From positions 130,002 to 172,624 of the forward strand of contig NW_003205389.1 in NCBI RefSeq assembly GCF_000006405.1: a DNA stretch of 42,623 nucleotides, written 5' to 3'. The stretch comes from Perkinsus marinus ATCC 50983 (taxonomy: Eukaryota; Perkinsozoa; Perkinsida; Perkinsidae). Under the pieces are notes generated by a model. That model did no database searches and had not been told where the DNA came from. It was given only the letters and a program-made list of their open reading frames with translations. Shown here in pieces: positions 30,819-42,011 of the stretch; within the stretch, counting starts at the first letter, position 1; every line of letters starts with the position of its first letter. Made by a program: the position numbers and the translations under genes.

Positions 30819-32895
30819 TTACAAGTCATCAAGGCCCAATTCTACATCATCCACTGGTGACCCCAGAGGTATTGATATATCATTCACGCTTTGAGTGCCC
30901 ACAGTAGCAGCACTCGGAGTAAGCTCAGTATCCTTGGCCTGAGTGCTCATCGCAGGCTCGACGGCCTTGGTAAGCACAGGACTATGCTTCTCGCAGCTGA
31001 CAGCAGCCTTATGCCTGCGCTTGTGAGAATCTCCCGAGGACTTCCTCTGACATAAGTTGACTTTTCGACACCATCTATTATCGTTCCCTACCTCTTTCCG
31101 ACTAGACTTGCTATTCCCTTTGCTATTACTGCTTCTACTGCTACTACGACCTTTAGTGACGTCCTCTGTGTAATGACGTCTGAACTTGGTCCGGCAATCG
31201 GCAAGAACTTGCCGAGCGTTCCGAATAGCTGGACTCTCCTCGTCGACATGCGTATCTTAATTCAGAGAAGACCGCTATCCTACAAGTAACTCTAGGATAC
31301 TATTACCCTCAAAGGAGAGGAACACTTCAACATCATCCACGAATTCCGATAGTACACCTCCATCGATATCGGCTCGGGTAAGCGATATACACGTAGCTTG
31401 GTCATGATAGAGAACCCCTGGGGAAGGTAGGGGGACACGGAACACAGTGTGAGGTCCAGGATAAGTCCGTAGTCTGAGGATGACCTGCGAGACGAAAATA
31501 CTCGACAGTACGCTGAGCTATCTCTAATAGTAGTACATCCTCGCTGATAGGAATACCACCATTGGGTATTGTGAAGGTAAGGATGGGCTCATCGACTCTG
31601 GACTTCTTAGCCGGTGCTGAGTCATCTCCCACAGGTTCCCAACTTGAATAGAGCTTTCGTCCCTGCTGCCATAGGTCTAGATACGGCCTCCATCCCACCT
31701 TAGAGGTAGGGTTGGCCAGAGGTGTGCTATCTAGAAGCAGGTAACAATATCATGGACAACACCAGCGACTATTAGTACCGCTATCGCAATCATCATTAGC
31801 CTTCACAACAACCTTGACGATATTCATGCTGACTGGCAAGGGGGTTAGATAATCTCCCCCCGAGTCGGAGCTGTCCTCGTCACTAATACTACGGCTGCAG
31901 ATGCAGCGGTAGAAGTGAGAGAGATACCTATCAAAGGCATAAAGCATAACTAGACTTTCGTGGAGTCCACCAGAGACATGCAGAATGCTATTACCGTCTC
32001 TGGCTCGGCAACAGGTCCTCTTCTTTCAATGGTAGGGACTTGCATACCCTGGGCACCGCATCCAATGGATGGCTGTAGTCGGCAGGGAAGAGCCAAAACA
32101 GTAAGCATGCCGATACTACAGCCGTACGAGTAGGCAACCCACTAGGAATACAGTGCAACTAAGGAGGGAGGTAAATACGTAGAGTAAGCAGTCCCGGTAC
32201 TTCTACTACCGCAACACATCGCGTTGGATCTCCACGGAGCCACTCTTCGACTTGAAGGCATATCTCAGCAGTCTTGACGAGAGGGGGATACGGAAGCCCA
32301 GGGAAGACTATGTCTACCACTGAGGTTTCTATGGTTGGGAACACCTCTGAAGGGTCGTACCTAGAAGTCGATCATGGGCTGATTACAACTCGGATCCATC
32401 TAGGGCCTACTTTCGTTCTGACATGTTGAAAATCTTGCAATCGCCCGGGAACGCCGCGGCAATCGAGGAGACCCTATTCTTCTCAGGGAAGGGTATTAGA
32501 AATATCCGAGAAGCAAGCTTCATGTTGATGTTCCTCTTCGGGGGCTTCTCGGTAGGCAGGACCGTTGCTGCGACCTTACGATAGTCTCGATGGAGACCCT
32601 CAGCTGCCTGTCAACACCGCGATTGATAACCACTACTACTACCGGTCCTTTCACCTGTTGGACTGCCGTGGTCACTTTACCTCCCCACTCCGTTGAGGAT
32701 ACCTAGGGGATAGCAACTAGAGAAGGAAGGGATATGGCTTCCTTGTAGTACTTGGTTGGCCAGGTCGTGGGCCTGGACCTGTAACTTGGCAGCAACGTCC
32801 TTCGATTGGCTCTGTAAGGCTGTAGCGAGACCTTGGCCACCTTTCCACAGAGCATCCCATTTCCCTCCATCAGTGGTATCATCAGGACCACTCAT
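30819..32895 (-). CDS. Auxilin/GAK-type PTEN-like phosphatase and C2 domain protein
   Basis: Auxilin and GAK carry a catalytically silent PTEN-like domain plus a C2 domain that bind phosphoinositides during clathrin uncoating. The ATG at 32895 (minus) starts MSGPDDTTDGGKWDALWKGG and an amphipathic helix. Across short introns come KLASRIFLIPFPEKNRVSSI, AAFPGDCKIFNMSERKYDPS, a segment ending PYPPLVKTAEICLQVEEWL, the loop LHCIPSGLPTRTAVVSACLL, and LLPSQRRLVMLYAFDRYL, matching the LSPSHRRYL segment of auxilin. The C2 part follows (PVSMNIVKVVVKAND, RPYLDLWQQGRKLYSS, LTFTIPNGGIPISEDVLLLE, RADIDGGVLSEFVDDVEVFL). A Ser/Arg-rich tail and an acidic end (VELGLDDL) stop at 30819. The P-loop has seven residues between Cys and Arg instead of five, so it is probably inactive. 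No J domain is seen, unlike true auxilin. Confidence 0.75.
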
Positions 32896-34047
32896 AATAA
32901 TCAAATATGGAGGGGACGTACCCTCTATAACTATTAGCGATATGGCTGCTGATAGTAGACTTGTTGCGCGCGATCGTCAGCGCATGATGCCCGGAAATCG
33001 GGCGCGCGCTTTTTAATGCACGTGCGTGCAAGGTGACGGCAGACGCCGCTCTTCCATAAAAGAACTTCTGTGACGTGGCTTCTTCGCGAAGGTTAGGGAG
33101 CATCATCACTGCCTTAAGGCTCGTCGGTTGGCTTCCCTTAATAATCAATTGGATCAATCCTTCCCTTGTGAATAGGTTGGTCAGCGTGATCGAGACCAAA
33201 GCACATCTCGGGAGCGTGGCATAGTTGCCCCGCTTCAAGGAACTCATCGTACTTGAGTATATCTCGGGATCGTGGCATAGTTGCCCCGCTTCAAGGAACT
33301 CATCGTACTTGAGTATATCTCGGGATCGTGGCATAGTTGCCCCGCTTCAAGGAACTCATCGTACTTGAGTATATCTCGGGATCGTGGCATAGTTGCCCCG
33401 CTTCAAGGAACTCATCGTACTTGAGTATATCTCGGGATCGTGGCATAGTTGCCCCGCTTAACGAGTTTATTGTGCTTGAGCATCCCTCGAGATCGTGGCA
33501 TAGTTGCCCCGCTTGAGAAAATTGATTATACTTTACCATTCTTCGAGATCGTGGCATAGTTGCCCCGCTTCGAGGAATTTATTGTACTTGAGCATATCTC
33601 GTGATCATGGCATAGTTGTCCCGTGTGTGGGAATTGATTGTACTAGGATGTATCTCGTGATCATGGCATAGTTGTCCCGTGTGTGGGAATTGATTGTACT
33701 AGGATATATCGTGATCGTGGCATAGTTGCCCCAGGCGGAGAGCTTTACTAGGAGCGAAATAGACCTTAAACGCCTTGGTGTGGTATCGTTAATTATACTA
33801 CCATAACGACTGTGTACCCATTAGGTCTGAGCTCAACAACAACAACAACGACGACCCTTCACATGTGCCTATTTTATAACTATGGTCACTGGGAAAAGGA
33901 TGCTCTACATACCTTCTTGTTGCATGTCTGTGTTAGTGTTTGGTGGATGTGTTGATTGTGCACTTCTCCCTTTACTAGTGCAATACTGTTGTGTTGTACA
34001 GTGCGCTATAGTTATGTCAGGTCACACCTCGTTTTCCAGTCCCATTA
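32896..34047. promoter_or_regulatory. Divergent intergenic region with minisatellite
   Basis: This 1.15-kb gap separates two genes read away from each other (phosphatase-like on the minus strand, SLC35F6-like on the plus strand), so it must hold both promoters. It contains GC-rich inverted repeats near 32965-33015 (GCGCGCGAT ... ATCGGGCGCGCGC), the 56-bp minisatellite at 33207-33735, and a short AAC-repeat near 33835. No TATA-like element could be assigned. Confidence 0.5.
33207..33735. repeat. 56-bp minisatellite, about 9.5 copies
   Basis: Units start CTCGGGATCGTGGCATAGTT. Copies 1-4 (33207-33430) are almost identical; copies 5-7 share the first half but drift in the second; copies 8-9 carry a different second half (CCCGTGTGTGGGAATTGATT); the tenth is partial. 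The core GATCGTGGCATAGTTGCCCC is kept in all. As 56 is not a multiple of three, the open minus-strand frames across it are not likely real proteins. Confidence 0.95.
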
Positions 34048-35354
34048 ATGGTGGCTTTCTCCTACATATTTGGTATAGGGCTATTGGCTGGGTCCGCAAA
34101 CTCTATTATAGAGAAAATGATGTTTCAGAGTAGTGGTATCGGTATCGACGGCACGACCCATTTCTTCCAGAAACCGTGGTACATGAGCTTGGTCATGTTT
34201 GTTGCCATGCTCCTAGCGCTGCCCATGTACTATTGTCTACGCCAGAAAAATGATAAGAGACCTTCCAGCACTCTGCCTGAAAGTGGATCCTCCAATATCG
34301 GTCTCCGTATGTGTTTCACGGTATGCATCCCTTCGATATTCGATCTACTAGGATCCTCCCTACAAGCTATCGGTCTGGTCTACACCCCTGTCTCCGTATA
34401 CCAAATGCTCAAGGGCAGTATACTTCTCTTCTCTGCGCTATTCTCGGTGCTTTTCCTCGGGCGTAAGATGTATCGTCATCATTGGGTGGGAGTCTTCCTC
34501 TGCTTAACTGCTCTCGTCTTGGTCGGAGTGTCCTCCCTCTCTTCGCGTGAGCAGCAGACCCAAGTCGTGAGCCTGCCGTTGATGCTTCTCGGTATCTTCA
34601 TCATAATAGCAGGACAAGTTGTGTGTGCTGCACAGTACGTCCTGGAGGAGTTCCTTCTCAAGCCCCCGAACGATGTAGCCCCAATGGCTTTAGTAGGGCT
34701 AGAGGGCTTCTGGGGAACACTTCTCATGTGCCTAGTCTTCGTGCCGGCACTACAGCATCTCCCAGGATCTGACGTAGGCAATGTTATGGAGAACACAGAG
34801 GACTCTTTCGTGATGCTGTCCAACTCCCCGACGTTGCTTATCTGTACACTGGGTTTCATCGTCTCGATTCTCGTCTTCAACATATGCGGCGTCATGGTTA
34901 CCGCAGAGGCTTCGGCTATGCATCATACCTTCCTGGATGCTTCAAGGACCATCGTCATCTGGTTGGTATCAGTGCTCATGTAGTTCGAACTCCTCCTGCT
35001 TAGTTCTTATTCCGTCTGGTTTGTAGGTACTATGCAGCCCCTGGGAATGGATTGGGTGAGCCCCTCACTAAGTACTCCTGGGTTCAAGCTGTCGGGTTTG
35101 TGCTACTCGTATACGGCCAATTGGTCTATGACCAAGCTGTGAGGCTACCTTTCGGGCTTGGCACTAAAACAAGGGTAAGTGAAGTACATCGACGATGATG
35201 TCCTGAGCGTCTTACGTTCCTTCAGGTTTCACCGAGTCTAGTGCCTCTATCGGTACCTCTAGTCGCCTCACCAGCAGAGAGGAAGGTATCTCCCAGGTCC
35301 CGCATGAATATGAGTGCTCAATCGCCCCAGACAGAACGCCTCCTTCTGCCATAG
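34048..35354 (+). CDS. SLC35F6-like membrane transporter
   Basis: SLC35F6 (ANT2BP) belongs to the drug/metabolite transporter superfamily and is found on lysosomal and mitochondrial membranes in animals. The main exon starts MVAFSYIFGIGLLAGSANSI at 34048, matching the family N-terminus, and gives about ten hydrophobic segments: SIFDLLGSSLQAIGLVYTPV, VYQMLKGSILLFSALFSVLF (the family QMLRG signature), LGRKMYRHHWVGVFLCLTAL, GQVVCAAQYVLEEFLL, ALVGLEGFWGTLLMCLVFVP, and AMHHTFLDASRTIVIW. A 72-nt intron joins ..IVIW to YYAAPGNGLGEPLTKYSW and the last segment AVGFVLLVYGQLVYDQAV. One more intron (about 51 nt) leads to a Ser/Pro tail and a stop at 35352-35354. The tail overlaps an opposite-strand frame. 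Confidence 0.88.
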
Positions 35355-35766
35355 TCGGAGGTAACAGTCGAGCCATTGATTGGCTTATGCCAGTCCCTGC
35401 TATCATCACTCAACTCAGTTTCGCCGTTCTTCCTGATTAGTTTTGTTGACATTGTCACTCGAGTTGTCCCTAGAACTTCTCGTTCAGTCTGTCTTCCTCC
35501 GAATCTCTGGCCCAGAGACTCTGGGGCTGATTGGGTCCCACTCTGCATCGACAGTGGCAGAAACGACGTTGTCGAGTGACTGAGCTCGCGAGAGAGAGAA
35601 CAGCCAAGCTGTCTGTGAATGCGTGCCTCAGTATCACAACGATAAGGATAGTTAAGCCCCAGGAAAGCCGTGCCAAATATATAACGGTAGTACGGCAACT
35701 GACTCCGGTTATATCGCCGAGACTAGCTGTACAGAGGTTGGTCTTACTCACTTCAATGGGTAACAT
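35318..35766 (-). CDS. Small unknown protein overlapping the SLC35F6-like 3' end
   Basis: The minus-strand ATG at 35766 gives MLPIE, then a strong donor (GTGAGTAAG) and a 53-nt intron join in phase to LPYYRYIFGTAFLGLNYPYR and on to TEREVLGTTRVTMSTKLIRK, stop at 35318. The start is faintly like PEN-2 (a Y-x-x-GxAFL pattern) but not enough to name it. The last 37 bp overlap the plus-strand SLC35F6-like coding exon tail to tail, and the start lies 43 bp from the plus-strand frame at 35810. Confidence 0.4.
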
Positions 35767-35809
35767 GAGGTAGAGGATCTGATCGAAACTAGATGGGTTT
35801 CGCGGCCAG

Positions 35810-36214
35810 ATGGAGTTGGTCGGAATGCTAGGCTCGGGAATATCCGATGTTGCCGAGCTGGTGGACGGTGGCGTTGATGAGATTAGCCCAGCATTGTCTT
35901 ATCCCAGTAACCCGTCCCATCTGGATATTGCAGCATTAGAGTATCCTCAAATCTTCCTCCAGGGGGGTACTGGTGATTGGATAACACATAGGATGAAGCA
36001 GAGGAGGAAAGTACCAGTCACAATAGTCTATCTAACGGGCTCATCTTTGTGGTGGCTCAATGTAAGGAGGAGCTCGAACGCTCGGCACATAATGTCAAAC
36101 GTACTACTAGTCATGCCTGTATTCATATATATTTCCTCTTTGATGTCCGCAACGATAGAGTTATATTGGTACCATATTTGTCGTGTTTCCCGCTCTCAAT
36201 TCTCACTGTCTTGA
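35810..36214 (+). CDS. Unknown protein, possibly with a terminal membrane segment
   Basis: A single open frame of 134 codons: MELVGMLGSGISDVAELVDG, ALSYPSNPSHLDIAALEYPQ, IFLQGGTGDWITHRMKQRRK, VTIVYLTGSSLWWLN. The codons look real up to 36060, where a GTAAGG donor could start an intron, so the reading after that (a hydrophobic VLLVMPVFIYISSLM) may not be part of the protein. No family recognised. It ends 56 bp before the next gene. Confidence 0.4.
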   Translation: MELVGMLGSGISDVAELVDGGVDEISPALSYPSNPSHLDIAALEYPQIFLQGGTGDWITHRMKQRRKVPVTIVYLTGSSLWWLNVRRSSNARHIMSNVLLVMPVFIYISSLMSATIELYWYHICRVSRSQFSLS

Positions 36215-36270
36215 GCTGAATGGGTTTCTCAGAGTGGTGAGTGGTCCCCTCGGTAGTTTACCTCCTGACA

Positions 36271-36776
36271 ATGGGCTGGTTATGGGGAGCCAAGAAAGAT
36301 AGTGATGTTTCGTCTGAGACCAAGAGCAGTGGCAGTAGCAAGGAGATGCCTGCAGTACCAAAGGATGAACCGACATCATCACCTGAAGTCGACCCCGATG
36401 TAATATCGCGCTTTGTAGCAACCTCTGTAAGGATCTAGAAATGATTTGGAAGAAACCCGTTTCCCTATAGGATGGTCGGCAAGTGGCAGACGCTCATAAG
36501 CAGGCCATTCAGTCGTGTAAGCATCTTAAGGATCGATACGACCAATGCTTCAATAATTGGTGTGTATGCCACTCATACCACTCCTTCGCCACATCATCAT
36601 ACTGTGAGGTCAGGTACCGGCATGCATTCCTTCGAGGGGACCTAGCTCTCTCTTGCGACGAGTACTTTGAGGAGTACCGTGCATGTCTAGTGGAGGATAT
36701 GGAAGCTCGAGGCCTCGGACACCTATGCATGTTTGGTCCAGACAAACCAGCTGACTCTGATGAGGGTAACGATTAA
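36271..36776 (+). CDS. TRIAP1/MDM35-type twin CX9C mitochondrial protein
   Basis: MDM35/TRIAP1 pairs with PRELI/Ups proteins to carry phospholipids across the mitochondrial intermembrane space. Three exons: the first gives MGWLWGAKKDSDVSSE and an acidic linker; a 43-nt intron leads to ADAHKQAIQSCKHLKDRYDQ and CFNNW; a 51-nt intron (GTGTGTATG to GGTCAG) leads to YRHAFLRGDLALSCDEYFEE and YRACLVEDMEARGL. The cysteines form two CX9C pairs (CKHLKDRYDQC and CDEYFEEYRAC), and the FNNW..FLRGD link matches the family's FNRW..FLKGD. The stretch before the first pair (about 60 residues) is longer than in animals, and MGW at the start may mark N-myristoylation or simply an extension. Confidence 0.87.
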
Positions 36777-37032
36777 CGATAACGATTAACGATACTCTAC
36801 TTCTGCCCTTAGCGTCTTAATGATTCCTACCTATCCCCCGCTTGCTGCGTTCAGTCACCATTAGCCACTAAGGCTCGTGGTGTTGTCAATTAGCAGTGCG
36901 CACTTGGACTGGGTGCTCAGGATGACAAGGGACATATAGACATGCGATTATAGCCCCCTCACTAGGTGTTCTTCTACACCAGTCTTTGGAGTTGCCTACG
37001 GGTGACCACTTTACGACTCTCGAACGCAATCC

Positions 37033-39780
37033 ATGGCGAATTCGCCACGCGACTGTTTCCTGTCAACTACTGCTCCACAAGCCGCCGAGAGCTGTTGCTC
37101 TCCCCCTCCTCCGTCACACTACGGGCCGCCAACTGTGGACTCGGGGTGGATGATGATGCCCCCACCTCCTCCTCCCCCTCCCCCTCCACCATCCCCGCCA
37201 CCTGGAGTAAGCTGGGCCTGCTTATGCTTGTATATGCATGGTGGCTTTACTGTAGATAGCCATACCACAGGGTGCATGCATAGGGGGAGATTACGAGCCG
37301 CAGCCTCCACCAGCGATGCCTCCTCCACTCCTCCCAATGGGCCCGCCTCCCGGTAGCGGCTCACTCGCAAGCCACTACGATTACTCTGTTAACCAATGGG
37401 GTGACCGTGGTCCTTCCCAATCCTGGTTTGGTACCACCGGAAGCAGTATAAACCAATCCTCCTCCAGTGTGAACGACATGCGTAGGTGAATCTCTAGTAA
37501 GCTCTGTATGGTCATCGTCTGTGACAGGCCTAGTGGAGATGGCAGCCCCTATCCAGAGATATCCTGGGCCTGTTGGCAGCATACCCTACTCGATGGACAA
37601 CGCACCACGGACAACCACAGACCTGGGCATGGAACGAGGCGACGACTACTCCTACAGTCAGTCGTGGGGGCCACCTGGGTAGACGCGAGCGTATGAAGCA
37701 ATAGTGGTAGGGATGCTTATTTAGGCCTTACATACACTATCCTCCACCCTCGGTACCATCACCAGCAACGGAGTACTATGATCCTTGGGCATCCCCTCGG
37801 TCCCCTGTGTTGTCCCCGACTGTATCCTACTCCACTGCCACGGCTTTGGGTAGTTCGACATTGCCGCATAACGTGCCTCAGCAGCACTCAAGGGGAGAAG
37901 GAGGGGAACGTTGCCTCTCCCCTATGATCAACCCTATCATCTACGAGACCACCACCTCGTCTGCTGCTGCTGCTTCTCAGTACCCTGCCCTACCGTCAGA
38001 GCATGGCAAATACGAACATCCCTTCCGCCTGGCGCTGCCTCCATTACCGCCAGGTTATGCGGAACTCCCTCCCGCTTTGCTGGCTGCCAGCATCAGTCGA
38101 GGCTCGTTGGATAGGCTTACGGTGAAGAACATAGGGCAGTTCCCCTTTGATGACTTCCTTGCGTTGACTGATGAAGAGGTCCGGGCTTATGCTGAGGACC
38201 ACGTCACATCCCTCTACTTACAGGATGCACTTCGTGCTGATTTCCGCAATGCCTCGCAGGTACGAGGACCTCCTCGATGTTGTTCATTATCATCATTCTC
38301 ATCTGTTGCTCAGGTCTCCCGAGTCGTCGATCGACTCGTGCCATTATTTTTACCACTCTCCTTCCACTCTATTGGCAACTACGTCTCACAGGCTGTCCTC
38401 GAGGTCAGCGACATGGCTACATTTGAGCAGCTACTGAATACCCAAATCCTCAAAGGCCGTGCCTTGTTCGATCTATGCATACATCCGCATGGTACACGTG
38501 TTATCCAAAGGCTCATTAGTGAGGCCAACGTGCGCTATGGCGGATCGAATCAGCTACCTCTGCTGGGGGCCATCCGAGTATGTAGTAGGGAGCTAGCTAT
38601 CGATGCTAATGGATGCTATGTGCTCCTCAAGGTGGGCTGGATGTCTGAATTCGGGGGGTAATGGGCAATGCACTGAGGTTAGATTCTCGATGTGATGGCC
38701 CAAAGTGGCTGGCTACTAGAATGCCTCCTGGATTGGTTCATCGAAATAAGCTGCTCACAATGGGGTGTCATTACTGCTAAGAAGGTTATCGAGAGGTGTC
38801 CCGCTGTAGATCGGGTGATGGAACACACGACAGCTGGTGCATATTTGACGACCTCCTTCCTCGTGTCAGGTTGAAATGATGCCGGATATGCAACAACATT
38901 ATCCCAACGGACCGGGGTGGACAGAGCATCCAGTTGTTGTTGGTCGTTACACTTCGAGGTTGCTGGACGTAGGGCTGTGACTCGATCTCGTGCTTCAAGT
39001 TCCTCTCAGATATTTGTATCGGACTTCGTCGTTATGGCCAGACACCAGTACGGCAACTATGCGGTTCAACATATCCTCCAGAGCCCGTCGCTCTCTGGCA
39101 GTACGCGAGGCTGCAATGCTCTCGCGGAGGTCTCCAGGGTCCTGTCTACGTCGATAGTCACCTTGTCCAAGGATAAGTACTCGTCCAACTGTGTTGAGCT
39201 CCTCCTGGTACGCGGACCATCAGCATTCGCAAGGAATTTTGCAAAGGAGCTTCTCACAGACAGACGGCTGGAAGAACTCCTGTGGGACACATACGGTAAC
39301 TACGTCCTTCAGAAGTTGCTGATAGTGATGAAAAATCGAGGCCTCCCCGAGTTTGGAGAACTTGTCAAGAATTTAAAGCCTGCTATACACGCTATACTGA
39401 AAACTAAAAAGAACCATGCCGGCAACGACTGCAGTGGAGGGCATTCTGGCAATTCCGTGGCCGGCAGAAATTATCGAGTTGCGAAGAAACTAGTTGCGAA
39501 GTTCCCCGAGCTCTATGAGGGCTTCTCAAAATCACGTGGGCCAAAATCTGATATGTATCTACCTGATATTGGGCAGACGGAAGTGGATGATGGCTCGCGC
39601 TACGCTGGTGGCTTTACGGCTACATCGACGCCATCATGGGAGGCGGCATGCCGCAATGATGGGTACAGCAGGCCAGAAAGCCCCAACAAAGTACATGAGG
39701 TCAATCAAGATGGGAACCTGGACATGTCATGTGGAGTAACTAGAGGTTCAAGCGATGGACTGGTCAGCGCTGGTGGCTGA
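37033..39780 (+). CDS. Pumilio/PUF-family RNA-binding protein
   Basis: PUF proteins bind 3' UTR motifs through eight alpha-helical repeats and repress or localise mRNAs. The ATG at 37033 starts MANSPRDCFLSTTAPQAAES, with a long Pro-rich N-terminus that stays in frame across introns from about 37207, 37481 and 37679. The PUF region begins near 38215 and shows repeats with the usual core triplets: SFHSIGNYVSQAVLE, DLCIHPHGTRVIQRLI, ELAIDANGCYVLLK, CSQWGVITAKKVIERC, VMARHQYGNYAVQHILQ, LSKDKYSSNCVELLLV and LLWDTYGNYVLQKLL. NYxVQ and SSNCVE are classic. Introns near 38260-38312, 38631-38680, 38820-38873 and 38961-39001 are short and in phase. A C-terminal tail of about 130 residues ends GLVSAGG, stop at 39778-39780. 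Confidence 0.88.
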
Positions 39781-40841
39781 GCAATGAATGCTATATCGAG
39801 GCATGCTATATCGACTTTCTGATGACATCCACAGTGTTGCGCGCAGTAGTTCTCTTCCAGGTGGTATATCACACGGATCGTTAGTTGATAAATAGTGAAT
39901 TACGCGAAGAGAATCATAATGGGCAATCTACATGCTTGGAGCGTTCTGATACACTGTACTGCTTTTGGTTCCACAATGTACAAGTGTTCAGTGTCCGTAG
40001 CAGCTATGGTGTAACGACCGTTCACTATCAAGATGAGCTCCCACTGCTATACCGTTTTGAAGCTTTTTCGCTGAACTACTCATTCTACATAACGCAGAAA
40101 GGCGCACCACACCGATCGCCAAGCAATGAATGTGCCAACTTGAACTCAACCGGAACGGGAGTCATCTCGGGTAAATGACCGATGTTATGCTTGTATGCAC
40201 TTCTTGATCTATGGCGCTCCTCCTTGGCGAGCCGCTCGCCAAGGAGTATTCGAGTCGGCTGCATACTGAGTCCGCGCCGACCTTGTCGGCCTACTCCTGA
40301 TATCAATTGCTGTTGGTGTAAGAACGGAGCTATCGCGGCTTCGCGAGGGCATATGCGAGCTAATCGCGGCCGTCTGCGGAAAATCCGATGAGGACGGTCA
40401 ACGACGCATAGTATGAGGCGAACTGGATGCTGGTTGTTACTAAATGGCGGTGCCAGACTCGACGAGGTGGTGGAATATGGACGCTGGGCCGATCTGAGGT
40501 GCGTTTTATCGTCTTATTCGCGTGATCACCATGATGCGCAGTCCCGCCACCAACAATTCGCTTAGTTCATGACCAGCGATGAGACAACGAGTGATTAGCG
40601 GGATATATGTGTCAGAAATGAATTGCTACGGATAGCATGGTACGCTGGACTCCAAAATCCTGCAGACGCGGGCTGGTTCGAGTTGGGGGGACTAGAGATG
40701 AGGCACTTGACTCTGTGACTAATGCTCGGTTAGCTTATTCACATCAGTTCGGTGAGTCATCCTCTGGTCAGTATTGCCAAACCCAGACGTCGGTTTTCGG
40801 GCTTCAGGTTTGTTGGTCAATACCTCTCCCATCCCCAGCGT
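39781..40841. other. About 1 kb without a supported gene, rich in short hairpins
   Basis: Lies between the 3' ends of the PUF gene (plus) and the gene at 40842 (minus), so both 3' UTRs are here. It holds the perfect hairpin at 40220-40246 and smaller GC-rich inverted repeats near 40275 (GCCGAC-CTT-GTCGGC) and 40330-40350. Open frames here show no family likeness. Confidence 0.5.
40220..40246. repeat. 27-bp perfect palindrome with 13-bp arms
   Basis: CTCCTTGGCGAGC, one base, then its exact reverse complement. It has no run of T after it on either strand. It may serve as an RNA 3'-end structure for one of the converging genes, or be a remnant of a mobile element. Confidence 0.85.
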
Positions 40842-41000
40842 CTATGGGATTTCTATCAAGCGACTTGAGAGATCATCTCGGAGCTCATGGAGCTGCTCGG
40901 TGAGATGCTTGTACTCTTGGCTTTCGGCCCTCCCTGCTTGATGTGAACGAGTCTGTGCAGATCGCTCAGAGTCAGCTGTGTCTTCACCACCTCCGTAGCT

Positions 41001-42011
41001 TAGGGTGGCACGCGGAAGGAAAAATAGAAAAATTATTTCCTTCGGAAGGAAATTTGAAGTTTGAAGGAAAAATGAAGGAAAAATACGGAAAAGTATGGAA
41101 AAATAAATTTTTTCGCCAAAGCGTCACTGTCGATCAGGCTGCTAGCAAATGATTTGCACTTACTGATCATGTTTCATAGCTTGATTAGATGTAACTGATC
41201 CAAAGCGTTACCAGATTTGTGAAATATCCGCACTGGAGGAGCCAGGGCGTGCGCTAAAGTTCCGCCGCTGAACAAGCGCGCTTGTGGAAAGTTTCCAACG
41301 TCGTTGAACATTTCTTGATTGATTCTTTAATGTCTGCATTCCTTCGTTACCATCACCACTTCTGACTCTGTTCTATCGTCCCCGTCATGTATTCCTGCTG
41401 CAACAGTCTTATTTTTTCTCGAATGAGGGGATTGTCGAAAACTTTTGCGCTCAGATCAGCAAGGAACGCAGACGGGAACACTGAATGATCACGATGCGAA
41501 GCGAGGTGCAAACCTTGGTCTGTCCGTAACGGCGATTAATGATCCAGTCAGAGCCTCAGAGTCTGAGCCTGCGGCCGTGGGAATGCATCATTTCCCACTT
41601 GAATGAAATGATCATGGTGCGAACTTCGCATTGCGAAGTGCCATGCAATAACCGGAAGTTTCAGTCCGAAACCGCAAGCTGGGCCTTCCAGTGCAAGTGC
41701 GAATCGAATTCTCGCTCGCCACAAAAATCTTTGATCATCCTGGCGAACAAGGTGTCCCTATACTCAGTCTAACCGAGACCACTAACACAGGCATATTTTC
41801 CAGGCATCCCCTGGTGTGAGACCTCTTGTTTTTTGGGATTTTTGTGCCCGTTTATGGTCGTTTCGGAAACTTTTTCTTTATTTTTCCTTATTTTTCCTTA
41901 TTTTTCCTATTTTTCCTATTTTTCCTGCTCGAAAGAATTTTCTAAATTTCCTTCATCTTTCCGAAGGAAATGGAAGGAAATAATTGGAAGGAAATAATTC
42001 GTGCCACCCTA
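41001..42011. mobile_element. Nonautonomous hAT-like DNA transposon, 1,011 bp
   Basis: Terminal inverted repeats TAGGGTGGCACG at 41001-41012 and CGTGCCACCCTA at 42000-42011 are exact complements and fit the hAT start (T/C-A-x-x-G). An 8-bp target duplication, CCGTAGCT, flanks it (40993-41000 and 42012-42019), the hAT length. Inside both ends are many short repeats of GGAAGGAAA or TTTCCTTATTTTTCC type (41013-41115 and 41870-41998), likely transposase-binding sites. The middle has no transposase-like frame, so it would depend on an autonomous relative elsewhere. Identical target duplications and intact ends suggest it is recent. Confidence 0.9.

Noticed and set aside
32882-33557. Minus-strand open frames over the minisatellite with repeated CHDPEIYSSTMSSLK-like peptides
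   Set aside because: The 56-bp unit rotates through all frames, so the peptides are by-products of the repeat.
36765-36795. AACGAT-type short tandem repeat resembling a telomere-like array
   Set aside because: Only a few imperfect units at a gene's stop codon; too short to be telomeric.
37119-37370. Minus-strand frame with a poly-Gly run
   Set aside because: Shadow of the Pro-rich N-terminus of the PUF gene on the opposite strand.
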